Shown here: positions 23,755 to 35,639 of the stretch, piece after piece
How positions within the stretch are numbered: position 1 is the first letter of the stretch
Layout: each line of letters begins with the position of its first letter
Assembly (NCBI GenBank): GCA_038501195.1
Contig: JBBPUQ010000010.1
Location: 265,501 to 329,500 of the forward strand
DNA from: Nemania diffusa
Taxonomy: Eukaryota > Ascomycota > Sordariomycetes > Xylariales > Xylariaceae
Reading direction: 5' to 3'
Length of the DNA stretch: 64,000 nt
Notes under the pieces: generated by a model
Told to the model about the DNA's origin: nothing
Database searches by the model: none
The model's input: only the letters and a program-made list of their open reading frames with translations
Made by a program: the position numbers and the translations under genes

Positions 23755-26627
23755 TCATCGGCGGAGTTGCAGGTAGACAGCTGCCTTATCCCATACACTC
23801 TTGTCCCCACCGGATATTTCTTTGGTAAGAGTCTTGACTCCTGTATGGAGTGCGCCGAAGAAATCACAGGCGATGTCCAAGTCTTCAAAGAAATTGGTTG
23901 CAAACGGTACAAATTTTCCTGGAAAATCCGCCTTCTTCGCAGCTTTCTGTTCCGCAGATTCATTTGGATGGATGTCATCTAGAAATGTTTTGACAGCAAT
24001 TCCAAGAGCCACATCTGTATCGGTCAAAAATGGCAAGCTATAAAATAGTTAGAACAATCTGACGAGCGGTAAGATATTGGAAGCCCACTTAAATAGACTT
24101 ACCTATGACCAATGTGAAGATAATCATCTCGCTCGCGGTCCGCCTGTGCATACAGAAACAATGATGCCACGATCGCTTCGAACAAGTCTCGGCACGACTC
24201 GCGAACAGAAGAGCTAAGAGAACGAAAGCACAGGAAATTCTTGCTTAGGGGACCAGTGTAGCCATTAGCCTGATGGCGCAGCTTCAACAAGATGGCGCAG
24301 CGGCTGATGAGCAACAGACTTGCTTTATCATCGTCGGTGCCATTCATCGGCAACCCATTCAACTCCGCATGTTGATTTCGTGTGTTTAAGAGATCAAGCC
24401 GAAGCAACTCATAAGCAAGGAGAACCGCTTCAAACAGGCCAGGGACAGTGGGATGTTTCACAACGGTTGGCTCAAGCGCTTCGAGGGACTTGGCTAGAGC
24501 CTCACCCCAAGGGGTAAGGTGGTGATTATCGTTAATATAGCCACGTAGATGCAGGTAACGCCAATGAGTAATAGATAAGATAAGGCCACCAGAAGCGATG
24601 TTTCGAATCTTCGTTTTGGTGATTGTAGCCTTGGCGAAATCAGAGTTCTTTAGGGCTGTGACCTCAAACAAAACGTTCCCATGTTTAGCGTTGGGGAAAT
24701 GCTTTTCTACAACATCCTTTTTGACATCCCAAGTATGTACTTGCTGGACAGCTTTGAGAGCTTGAGGATCTTGTGGGCGGTATTCAATTTTATGAGAGTA
24801 CTTATCATCATACCAAACCCTGACATGAATAGGCTTGAACTGGATTCCTCTATTCATCCTCGGGAGCATGAGGAATATAGCAAGCTGCCTCAACTCCATC
24901 AGCTGGTCAGTGATAAGATGCCGATATTCTGCGGGGCTAACACCGTCGAGAGTCGGGAAAACAACCACCTGGCCGTTCGAGATCCAGCTAGGGAGACGAG
25001 CACCAATGAGGCCACGGTCGAGATAATGATAGAGCTCTTCCGGCAGCCGATACCCAAGGTATTCCCAATTATCGTGGGTCAGAGTCTCAGGGTTGTTTAC
25101 TTTGATTTCGCCGGTCTCGTCGATGAAGATGTAGTGTTCCACGCTCATCCTAGCTCTTCGGTACTTCTGTAGCCAATTCGGATCCCTTTTACTAAGTATA
25201 TCATTGAAGGAATTGCAAGCGGTTGTGACAGATTTCTCGGAGGTCCGTAGAAGATTGACGGCGTCTTGCACAGACGATGGTTGGCGAGGAGTAATATTCT
25301 GTTCTTTGAGTGGAGGGAAGCCGGGCAAGAAAGACGTTCCTGTCATAAGCAACGCATCTACGAACATCGATTCAGTCACGCCCAGATTCTTAATAAGGCT
25401 TTTCTTTTGAATGGCAGTGAAGTTGCCATTGTCCCAGTCGATATATCGGATCACAAGGTCCTGGATGGGATATAATAGAAGTTCTTGGGAGCCCATGACA
25501 GCAGAATATTGGCTATTCAAATCAAAGTAGGCAAGCTTGCAATGGTTAGTAGCTACAATATAGATAGAGTTTTCAAACTTACTTGTGCAGCTGCATTGAC
25601 AGGTGCGACTTTAAAATATAGTCCACGGCGATTTAGTATGCTCTGGAGAAGAGGATACAAATTCTGAACAAGGTATGCACCTAACACAGGTCAGCTCGCT
25701 TTTCCGGTTCATGATGTATCCAATAGCTACCTACCCTTATGGGAGCCGAAGGCGGATACAGCTTCATTAGCCTGACTTTGGAAGTACAAGTTCCAAGCTT
25801 CATCCGTCCCTGCAATAGCTCTCATGCCTCGCTGGATCGCGATCTCGTCAGAGCCCACTATGGACTGTCCATTAAAAATGAAGAACGGTGTGGTATTGTT
25901 TGCTTTCCAGCTATCCAAATCACTCTCGATATGAGACTGGACACCGGTTAAGCCGCCTAGCGCCGGCAGTAGTGGTTCCTGGTAAGGAGCATTGGCTAGG
26001 AATAGTTGTAGATAGTAAGAGGCATCCACAACGACGGTGGCATCGTCAAGTTCAGAAACGGCGGCGGTCCTAATAGAGTTAACTTGAGTGCTATGAAATG
26101 GCACGTTTATATACTCACGCTACCTGATCATTGATCCAATGGTCGTCAAATGAACCTAGAGGGTGCGTTAGCATTCTTCAATGTGCGGTTTCAATTCCTA
26201 TCGAAAGCAAAAGCTAAGCATGTATATATTCTCGAGGGTGAAGGGGTTCCGTAAGACATTGGAATGTTTGAATGAGTGTTGTTGGCGCGTAAGGTAGCTA
26301 ACTTGTTTCTTTAGTCGGCGCCTTAGAGGACACGCAAACTATCTTGCGAGCTATCTTCGAAGACAATACCTCACAGGAGGTGGAAGAAGACGACCCATCT
26401 GATGCAGATGACATGGTAGCTGTTGCAGAGGGGGTGTAGAGCGGGTATCGGTGCGGTTCGTTTGTTTACCGGACGTTTGGACCAAGCTGCAACCTAGGGA
26501 GCAGCTCGTCGTCGTGCGCGCGCGTGGATGGCAAGGGGGCGGGATTTCGATATGGCAGAGCAATCAAATGGTTGGGTGTACGAAGGACACCTACGATGAA
26601 TAGAGCATCACGAGACTTACTAGGCAT
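23755..26627 (-). CDS. MKT1: Post-transcriptional regulator MKT1 (XPG-like)
   Basis: Six exons on the minus strand: 26621-26627, 26119-26155, 25735-26069, 25583-25680, 24103-25535 and 23755-24037, giving 730 residues. Introns are 465, 49, 54, 47 and 65 bp; all have GT-AG ends and usable branch sites and keep the frame. The N-terminal XPG/PIN-like region reads DDATVVVDASYYLQ, then QNLYPLLQSIL and MGSQELLLYP. The long fifth exon and the last exon (DTDVALGIAVKTFLDDI) are the MKT1-specific middle and C-terminal domains. Yeast Mkt1 works with Pbp1 on polysomes to control translation and stability of selected mRNAs. The XPG-like fold is generally regarded as non-catalytic. The first coding exon is only 7 nt (ATG CCT A) and was chosen because no other ATG gives the conserved opening. 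It is divergent from the dioxygenase. Confidence 0.92.
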
Positions 26628-27952
26628 TGTGTGTGATCCACAAGGCTGACTGAAGCTATGGAAGCTTCAGCCTGCGAAAAAGAAAGAGGGAGGTTATCGT
26701 GGGAAGGCGGACAGAATTACGGTACCGCAGCCTCGTCAAGGACTGCCCATGCGACGTAGACGAAAGGCTCGAGCTGTTGCTGCCGTCGAACGGTGGCGGG
26801 GGCGTTCTAAACGATAGGTGTTGGTAGAGAAAGAATGACAAGAAAGGGAGGAAGAGAGGGAATAAATAGAGGAGAAATCCTTAGGTAAATAGAGTCGACG
26901 AGATGGGGGAGGTGCAGTTGCAACGGTCAGGCAGATTGAAATAGGGTTTCGGGGGAAAGAAGTTGAGCCTCACTGCTGTGCTGACCTACCTTCAGTTTAA
27001 ACCTATGCGTAACCTTAGGTAGGTAGGATACATACCTCCTATCCTACCCTACCTTAGGTAAGTTTAAGTAGAGACAGCCTCCTGAAGTACATACCTAGTC
27101 TTAGTGGGTACTTCTATGCTGCGGGGAGATGCCTTGATAGGTGCAGATTGATTTTGCTTTAGTTAGCCAGTTACATCTATTAGATGTTGTTTGCCCACCC
27201 CACCAATAGCTCAAGCTAAGGTAGCTGCAAACAAAGGGTTCTACCTAGGGGTATTTAGAGGTACCTAAGGAACCCAGGTACACCAAACCACCTATGGGCA
27301 TGTCTACATACATGCACATAGTGCTTGGGGACTTATCCCTTTAAGCGCCCATTCGGCAGAGTGACTTAAAAGTATGTAGGTTAGCGGGGCCGAGCGTTAT
27401 TTGCATACACCCAATAAAACTATTATCCGAGCATGATTTTATATTCTTATTGAGTATATATAAATAAGTTCGGCCCCATAATTTAATTTTCATGTCACTG
27501 TGCGCTTAAAGAGATAGGGACTAGGTATTATGTACATGTAGAGGTACTCGGTAGGTGCCTTCATACATGTAGGTAACAATTCATTTTTAAGAGTTCATAC
27601 AGGTAGAGAGGCATTCATACCTACATACATATGTATATCTTCGTGTATTGGGTCGTTACACCTAGGTAATTCCAATTGCTAGGAGGGGTTCTGTTTTCAC
27701 ATCCCTAGGGCAAAATCGAATCACCAAGGTATAGGTATCAAGTACCTGCTTAATTTATAGGTAAGCAGGTAGCGTGCTCTAACACCCCCCAAAATCGCGT
27801 TCTTTTAAGTGCCGGTGATATTTTTATCTCTCCTCCGCCTCGTTTTAGATATTGTATCCAAGTGTACTTATGTGTCTCGTTGGCCAACTTATGGGCTTTT
27901 TAAAATCTCATCACACTTCCAATAAGTTTGTTATGAATTGAAGAAATTGGTC
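26628..27952. other. Divergent promoter region, MKT1 / dioxygenase
   Basis: 1.3 kb between diverging starts. The part next to MKT1 is purine-rich on the plus strand (pyrimidine-rich on the MKT1 coding strand), a common fungal core-promoter look. The middle is full of TACC/GGTA runs and one imperfect hairpin (27013-27058). An AT-rich patch with TATATAAATA lies near 27.46 kb. No gene is seen. Confidence 0.65.
27013..27058. repeat. Imperfect inverted repeat built from GGTA/TACC units
   Basis: Arms CCTTAGGTAGGTAGGATA (27013-27030) and 27040-27058 are nearly complementary, with a 9-nt loop and one unpaired base. It belongs to the GGTA/TACC motif family of this window. Confidence 0.6.
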
Positions 27953-29260
27953 ATGGCAAATGCAGCGTCTATTCCCATCATCGACATCTCGGGTAGCCAA
28001 GGCGATCAAGCCGGCATTGCCGAAGCGCTCGTTGATGCGGCAGCCAAGCATGGTTTCGTTTATATTAGAAACACCGGACAAGATATATCTCTTCCCCAGG
28101 TTGAGCAAGCATTTAGTATCGTATGTGCAAATAATCATGGGTCTTCTCGTAGGCTTTCGCCTCATTATTGCCTCGTTCTACAGCTGATTACTTCATCAAA
28201 TAACATATTTAGTCGAGAACCCTTTTCCATTCTCCGCTTGAAGATAAGCAACGATGTAAGATAGGGAAAAACAATCAGGGCTGGTCTGGAATGCACTGCG
28301 AGACTCTAGACCCGAAAACTCAAAGAGTATGTCCCTTGAGCAACGCCGTCAATTCAGCATGGTGTCCCGAATTTCTAGTAATTTCCTAACCTCTCGTAGA
28401 TAGGAGACTTCAAAGAGTAATTCCACCCTAGGCTTACTCACGCGTGCTTTTCAGTACAAGGAACACTAACATCGTGCACAAGAGGTTTCAACTTTGGGCC
28501 TTTCCACAATAGCCAGGCAACCCAACCCATACCCAGGAGCATTGAACCACACGAGGCTGACCTTGCAGCCTTTCGTGAATCATGCCACAAGCTCTGCTGC
28601 AAGCTGCTACTTCTTTTCGGTGTTGGACTCGGGGTCAATCCGCCGAGCTTCTTTACTGAAGCACACTCTCAAGACAAGGCATCGAAATCTATCTTACGGT
28701 TTCTCTACTATCCCCCACCAAGCGCAGTGCCATCAGCACAAGAAGCCGACGTGAGAGCAGGCGCGCACTCTGACTATGGCTCAGTGACACTTCTATTCCG
28801 TCTCAAGGGTCAAGCCGGGTTGGAAATTCTGACGCCCACAAACAACTGGGTTTCAGTCCCCGTGTGTCCACCGGGAACAGAGAATGACCTCTCGCCCCCT
28901 ATACTAGTCAACATTGGTGATCTGCTCTCGTACTGGACCAACGGACTGCTGCGAAGTACGGTACATCGGGTGACCTTTGCGGGCTCTGAGACGAGCAAAA
29001 ATGCCCATGCTGCCGGACTAATAGATGGTGAATCGACAGCCGACCCGCGGTACTCCATTGTTTACTTCTGCCAGCCCGCAGATGATACACCGCTCACGGG
29101 TGTACCAAGCGAGCGTGTTCGGAGCTTTCAAGGCGAGCTTGCGACTACTAACGCCGGAAATCCCTATGCTGAACGCAAAGTGCTGACTGCAGAGGAGCAT
29201 CTGCAGATGCGACTTCAAGCTACATATCTGCAGATGTACGGGGACGACAAACACGAATAG
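27953..29260 (+). CDS. 2-oxoglutarate/Fe(II)-dependent dioxygenase (isopenicillin N synthase-like)
   Basis: Four exons, 27953-28120, 28213-28326, 28400-28416 and 28483-29260, encode 358 residues. Introns are 92, 73 and 66 bp. The third exon is a 17-nt microexon giving IGDFKE, which with the next exon forms the family's GDFKE-x-FNFG block (residues 96-105). The N-terminal DIOX_N part opens IPIIDIS. The double-stranded beta-helix core supplies the iron ligands His195, Asp197 (AHSDYGSVTL) and His261 (STVHRV), and Arg289-x-Ser291 (RYSIVYF) for 2-oxoglutarate. All cofactor residues are present, so an active oxygenase is expected. Substrate is unknown; relatives act on small molecules in secondary metabolism, hormones or pyrimidines. 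No biosynthetic cluster surrounds it. It is convergent with the conserved membrane protein at 30641. Confidence 0.88.
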
Positions 29261-30640
29261 AAAGGGTGAATCAGATATGAATTTTGATGTTTATTTCAAG
29301 AAGCTTCTGATTTACAAGCCAACCATAATACGTTCTATCAAATTTTCACTAATTATGCATGCGAATGGATAAATTGAAGGAGGGAGGGGGAGTATTATTG
29401 AATCATCTTCGCCGTCAGACTTCAACAATCTAAAGTCATTAAAGGGGAACTATGCATGCCGCTGCAATGATGAAGGCCTGTGCAAGACTGATGGGGTCTC
29501 CCGTGTTTGGGTTGTAATTGACAATTAATTGATATAGGAGTAGCCAACACTATAATGCTAGTATGAACAACATATTTGCAGTTCAATACTTCATCTATAT
29601 CTCCTGTACTACACAGGCCATTAAGGGTACTCTTCTGTTACCTGATCTCACCTCTCAACATGCGGCGATGATACCAATATAACTCTAGTTTAACACGGGT
29701 CATGACCCTACCGCAAGAGCTGAGGTTTCTTAAGCTACCTATACCCAACAAAATGTAACGAGAAAACGAACCGATCACATGCAGCTTTGATTTACCATGA
29801 AAACTGAGGATATTAAAAAATCGTCGAGACAGAAACCTAGCTTGGCGTCGTACTAGACTCGGAGGATATGACGTGCAGAACCTTTAATTTTAATTTATTA
29901 TATTCTTATATGTTTTTCTTTAATGTTAGATAAAATGCTGACAGCCAGATGGCCGAGGCTCAAGAATAGCAAACCTAGAGACGACAAAAAAGCCAAAAAG
30001 TAAAGCTAGAGAAGGAGAAATAAGAGAAGCTATAGTTGAGGCCGTTGATGACGCCTTCAACAGATAGATTATACTCCCTCCATTGACACCAACAAGACCC
30101 TATCAAGTCTCGTTACCGTGAAGAAAGAGGTGGCTTAGGAATAGGGTGAATAACGAGGACACAAGGGAAACGCCCCTTAGAGACTCAAGGTCCCGAGAGG
30201 GCCCAAGCGAGCAATGCCGTGATAGATCAAGCTAATTGAGAAGTAGAGAAAAGTCATTAAGAATGTTTGCATCCCCGAGGACCTCCAAGATAAGTTATAT
30301 TAAGTATACAAGGAGATTGACAAGTGAATTGATATCCTAGATAGCAACGACGATGTTCCAATTCCGTAGCCATGCCTTATTTCTCTGTAGTTTCACGAGC
30401 TTCTTATTTGTAATCTTAATAATTATAATAGGACAACTGAGATGATTCGAGTTTGTCGATTGCTCGACGACTTATATTAAAAGATGCGAGTTCCCATGAC
30501 AACATATTTTTCCTTAAAAAACTATATAACCTCGACTCCAGATCCCGTATATGCTCCATCTGATGCAGCCCACACATATTATACACTAACTATGTACAAT
30601 TCGACGTCACCAGCATCATGCTCGCAGAAGGGTCGCCCCT
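29261..30640. other. Intergenic region with a probable decayed element
   Basis: 1.4 kb between facing stops. The first 600 bp show nothing beyond AT-rich 3' sequence. From about 29.94 to 30.45 kb there is a purine-rich stretch that reads like degraded coding DNA (listed separately). Nothing else is supported. Confidence 0.6.
29945..30448 (+). pseudogene. Possible relic of a decayed coding element
   Basis: One frame starting at 29945 stays open over about 500 nt apart from roughly four or five stops (TAG at 30065, TGA at 30119, then TAA and TAG further on). Its early part reads as a lysine/arginine/glutamate-rich, protein-like stretch with KPKSKAREGE and IREAIVEAVDDAFN. Stops of these kinds are what C-to-T decay such as repeat-induced point mutation leaves behind. 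I do not recognise the parent; a transposon fragment is the likeliest source. A chance low-complexity purine tract is the alternative. Confidence 0.3.
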
Positions 30641-31411
30641 TTATCTCCCCTTCGCATCACCATCCGTCTTCTCTTTCGGGGCGTTTCCCTCATCCTTCTT
30701 ACCACCATTCCAAACCTCCGCAATCTGGTCCGTAATAAGACCCCAATATCCACCACCACCCTCCTGAAGAGCTTCCCTCTCTTTCTGCTCACGTTTCTCC
30801 TTCCAGTCAGGCGAAGCATCGCCCATCCATATCTTCCCAATAAGGTTCTGCTCAGTCTTGCCGCCGCCCTCCACCGGCGGTGTTTGCCCTCCCTGCTGCC
30901 CCTCCCTCCGCTGCTTCTCATACGCCTCCAGCAGCGTCCTCTTCTGCTCGTCGCTCCACCCCACCAGCCCCTCGCCCTTCGCCGTGACCGCGCCGGACCG
31001 TATCATCTCCTCGCGCAGAGCCCGCAGCTTCTCCCGGCGCTCCTTGTCCTCGCGCAGCCGCGCCTGCGTCGCCTTGGCTTTCTCTGGCAGCTCCGTCCCC
31101 GCCAATAAACCCATGCGCGACGAGAAGCGCTGCACGGACGACTTCCCGGTGTAGTCGTACGTCAGCCTGTTGGTGCCCCAGAGCGCCACGGCACCGAGCA
31201 TCACCGAGCGCGTGTCCAAGCGGCGGGGCGGTAGGCACAGGCCTAGGAGCGCGAGGGGCGTTACGCCTAGTGCGACTACATGGATTATAGCTTCCGGGTC
31301 GTTGGATTGGTCAGGGGGCGTGGTGATCGTCTGAAGCTGGGATTGAGATGGCGGAGAGGAGGAGGAGGACGGGGGAGGTGGTATTATGGGTGCGGACGAC
31401 GAGGATGTCAT
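30641..31411 (-). CDS. Conserved fungal membrane protein (homologues often labelled rhomboid family)
   Basis: A single exon of 256 residues on the minus strand, starting at an ATG followed by a Ser/Pro-rich leader. Two adjoining hydrophobic segments lie at about residues 40-80: VVALGVTPLALLGLCLPPRR, then SVMLGAVALWGTNRLTYDYTG. After ELPEKAKATQARLRED comes a long charged helical region, then a conserved GKIWMGDASPDWKEKRE-type block and a Lys-rich tail. This matches a family widespread in Sordariomycetes that databases call rhomboid family membrane protein. No rhomboid catalytic GxSG motif or paired His is visible and there are only one or two membrane spans, so protease activity is not supported. 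The location could be mitochondrial or ER; that is inference. It is GC-rich relative to flanks. Confidence 0.78.
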   Translation of the reverse strand: MTSSSSAPIIPPPPSSSSSPPSQSQLQTITTPPDQSNDPEAIIHVVALGVTPLALLGLCLPPRRLDTRSVMLGAVALWGTNRLTYDYTGKSSVQRFSSRMGLLAGTELPEKAKATQARLREDKERREKLRALREEMIRSGAVTAKGEGLVGWSDEQKRTLLEAYEKQRREGQQGGQTPPVEGGGKTEQNLIGKIWMGDASPDWKEKREQKEREALQEGGGGYWGLITDQIAEVWNGGKKDEGNAPKEKTDGDAKGR

Positions 31412-32748
31412 TGTTGCTTTTCGTTCCGTGTAAGAGATTTTAGATTAATGATATTTTTCTAACCAATTCGCACCCGCGAGCCGTCGGGATTACGTTGCTG
31501 TTATAATGACGAAGGGTGAGGGATGCGAGTTCGGCGTCAAGACAAAATAAAGATTGTTTCTTATCTTTTTGGTTGTGATGCTATAAATCTACAATAGGTA
31601 CTCTACAGTAGGTGCTCTTCAAGTTTCAACTTTTTTACAGGGAGTGCGGGTACCTAGCGCCTTGATAAGAGATACCTAGGTACCTCAACTCCCCCCACCT
31701 TATAGACCTACATATACCCAAGATAAACGTTCAAATATGAAATGTATATCTAGATATTAGAGAGAAAAAAACCCACGATCTTTTAATATTAGAGTGAGGT
31801 AGGCATCAATAAGCCTAAAAGGAACGACGGTTTAGTAGGTACCTAGGTAGGTTTACCTACAGAGAGGTACTGATTACATATATGTAGACATTGCACCTCT
31901 ACCCCGCAGTGTAGCAAAAGCCAACACCTCTGGCTCCTTGTATCGTATCTTAACGCAAGTGTACCTAGCCACAATAGACTAATACCTCTTGGGGTTCTAA
32001 TAACAATCCTTGCGCGTCCAGAAGAAGCGAGATTTCAAGAACGCCTAACCAGCATGTGACTGTTCACGAGGGGAGTTGAGTCGGTACTATACGATGCGGT
32101 AGGCATTCTTTACATCAAAACCAAAGCCTCGGCATAAGAGTGACGCAAGCAAAACATGCTCAAGGTTAAAGCAAGCAAGCAGGCACCCGACAAAGTGTTG
32201 TCTGGGCACGCTGGCGGGACGTATGCCTCGGTCTGCTGCGCCTCGCCGACGTGCCCGACCGCACCCGTGCCCGGAAACCCAGTCGAGTTACTCTCCGCCA
32301 CTTTGAACTCCAGGAAGGCTGTGCAATACAGGGTCTGACTCGGCAGGGGGAGGGGGGTTATACTTGTCTTATATGTTAGTGGTTATTACTTCCACAATAG
32401 GTGTTCGTACGATTTTCTTCGTACATGAGAAATTGATAGAGCTCCACCGAGTGTAACCCTCCAGTTGCGTACTTCCTTGCTGCGTATTTATGTTAAATAT
32501 TAGATAGCCCCCAATGGCCCCCGAGCTTCGAACATTCGATCCTTACTACGTAGTTGCCTTGTTCTTCCCCCCCCTCTTCCCCTCCCTTCCCCGTCCCCGG
32601 ACTTAACGGCAAGCCGGAACACCCCGGCTGCTAGCTAGCTGTTGGGAAGTTTGAATGATATACCGTAGATATTGGGATTTTTGTGTGTATACTTTGACAC
32701 GGCTGTTTTAGAGCAGTTTTCCCTGGCTGGATTTTTTGATAGGTGAAA

Positions 32749-32762
32749 ACGGTATATACCGT
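32749..32762. repeat. 14-bp perfect palindrome
   Basis: ACGGTATATACCGT reads the same on both strands. It is intergenic and has the shape of a dimeric-regulator site, but no partner gene is near enough to assign a role. Confidence 0.7.
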
Positions 32763-34683
32763 GGATGAGGCCGCTTAGGTGGTATGATATCGTATATGAG
32801 AGCTCAAGAACCTCTTCGGCCTTTGACCGGCGTTGCATCAAGCCGTCACCAATGCATTGCAACATTAGAAAACGTGCAAGAACCATCCTTCGCCCTGCAA
32901 AGCATTAAATGAGGTATGTAAACGCGAGCTCACCAACAGAAACTGGGTCAAGCTTGAGTTTAGGCACACTACTCTCGGTGAGCTAGGCGTCTTGCCCACT
33001 ACTGGTTTTCACGACGTTACTGTCTCTCTGTTAGGCAGGCCGTGCTGGCTGCATACAAAACGGCATACTCACTCATTCAAGGCATCTGTCCTCCTTGCGA
33101 TAGTAACTTACTGATAAACACAAGGCAGCAGCGGCTATGCCGGAGGGAGAACATGTTAAGAGTGGTGAGGAGAGTGCCGTATTTCGCAGTTAGATACCTA
33201 GATGATTAATATTCAACAATGTTTGCGAACTGTACGGTAGGTATCTAATATATGATATGCAACACACTTTCTTAGGATCTATCTAGCGAGATGCCGTTGT
33301 CAATGCTGTGATACGCTAGGCGTGCACGCTACTACGCATGCTTTACCCTGGCAATTAACTGTGCGACGTGACTACCAACCAACACCGAGTCGAATTTCAC
33401 CCGATTGGACACCGAATACGCGCGAGCCTGGGGCTGCTTGCAAAGCCGGCGGCACTTGATATAACAATACAAGATAGATTACTACCTGTTCTAACATTGT
33501 CCGCTTCGTATAACGCTATATTAGAATAATCACTATATATTTAGGCATTAATTTGAGCTGGTCTATCTACCTATACATACCTCATACCTAAGCAATTATC
33601 TAGTGAAGGTTCATCCTTGGTTGAGGATCCGCATTCAGATGCAGCCCTATGAGTGGGTAGGGGTTTAAGTCGCAAACAGAGCTCTCTATTGGATTTATCT
33701 TGTAGTATCGGTCGCTCGCGCTAGCTGTATAGATGAGCGTAGATTGCAACATAATTCAATAGATGAGATTGGCTATCCCGCTCGCACCAACATGTCCCTG
33801 CTTGATCGTACAGAGTATGTAGCGCTTCATGATATTAGGCTGCTCCAACATCATCCATCGCGGTAATCCCGGCACAGCAGATGCTAGCTAGAGTCGGGGG
33901 GCGTAGTCCCTAGGTAAGGGATATTGTTTCTTCCAGCATGGATTTTCGTATCCATTAAAATTCTGGGGAAGCTACTGTACTTGTAGGTAGGTAGAGAGTT
34001 CGATTTGCAATAGCCACAGTAATATAGGGCCGGTGACTCCGACCGGACCCGACTGACTGACTGTCCTTTAAAACATGGAGTAGATAAGGATTCCGAGTCG
34101 TACAGGTTTGGAGGGCAAGATCGGGGGTGCCCACACTCTGTAGCACCATGCATAGGCTATCTGAGTCAGATTTTAAGAGCCTCTGATACCGCATCATGAG
34201 CCCACTCGTTGATTGGCGCGGTGGCTACAAAGTGCGGTGTGCTGAGAGGTGACGAAATAATGTTGAACTACCTACCTAGGTAGTCTAATGTTCAGTTCTA
34301 GATGCGCAACAACGCAAAGCTACCGGCCACGTCAAGATTGTCCGCGCACTTCTGTGTCTTGGTGAAGCAAGAAGACAATCAGGTATAGTTCCTAGGGTTG
34401 CATTGCATTGGACAGGTCATGATTTCAATTGGCAAGTTCAACTGGTTTCAGTTCAACCTGCGCACTAGCGAGTGTTGGCGTGTTATTCGTTGATTGTGCA
34501 TATTTGCTAGGATTAAGCGAGGCTGTATACCTACAGGATAACATGTACTACTACCTTATTACTAGGCGTGCAGAGTGGTTTTTAATGGGCACATGGACAC
34601 GTGAAGGTGACACAAATTCATCAAACTCTACTATCACGGTTGTTAATATCAAATCTAGGCGGCGCAATAAGCAAGATATGGTA

Positions 34684-34716
34684 CTGTAATGGTGCTGTAA
34701 TGGCTCTGTAATGGGG
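34684..34716. repeat. 11-bp tandem repeat, three copies
   Basis: CTGTAATGG plus two variable bases (TG, CT, GG) is repeated three times. Confidence 0.8.
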
Positions 34717-35639
34717 TGGCTGCCAAGTACCCAGGCGATTGAATAATTAAACAACAAGGGGTCCGAGAACATCAGGACTTGGGCAATGGGCTCTACTCTC
34801 GACACAAATATGTAGGTAGGTTGGGTGCATCGACTTACCAGGTAAGTTGTACAGCGAGTAATTGATATGTGTCAGGTAGCGTCGCCATTAGGCAATGTCA
34901 TATGCCACGGCAGATAGTCGGTATCATGATTACTGCCACTCCACGTTTCTAGAGTGCCGGCGATTCTAAACTACCTGTGCCGGTGGCTATGAGGCCGCCG
35001 AGCGATATGTTGACTACCACGGAGTGTCTATTCGGTTCTCAGCGCCGGTGTTGTATTCGGCCCCCAATGTCTACCTAGTGCCTGCGACCTGTGGGGCCTA
35101 GTGCGGATAGAGGCCCGTAGGGCTGACTTTCCTGGTTTGTGCGGTGTGCTAGGATGGGCCGTAGGAGCTAGATTAGCGGCAGCATAGCGGCACAGTTACT
35201 TGCAGGTACGCAGGTACCTACCTACAAGACTGATTGGATTCGGCAGAAAACGATGATTGGGAAGTTGTATCAGCTACTACATCCAAATAAAAACGATAAA
35301 ACTCTATCTATAAAACCCAATTTCTTATTATACTCGAGAACTATCAGGGGTTAAGGGGCTAGTTGGTGGTTCTGTGTAGGGCTGAAATGGTGGGTATCAT
35401 CACGATGATAACTTGTGTTCCTTAACCTGTGCGGGCCGAATCCACGCAAGTCGCTGTTTGGCTACGTAGAAATATCACCACACACACCATCTAGGTACTA
35501 AACTAACGAGACGAGATTGGTGCTCCGGGGCATGATAGAGAGAGATATGTCATTAAACCAGTACCACGAGTAGACGGAACCTGTCACTGTTAAGTAGATA
35601 TAGTTATAGGTAGTACTGTATGTACGGAAGTACTGTCCA

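Noticed and set aside
26070..26118. Alternative 28-bp intron in MKT1 ending at CATAG
   Set aside because: It keeps the frame but is below the normal fungal minimum. The 49-bp version ending at ATTAG has a TTAAC branch site and gives a better family match.
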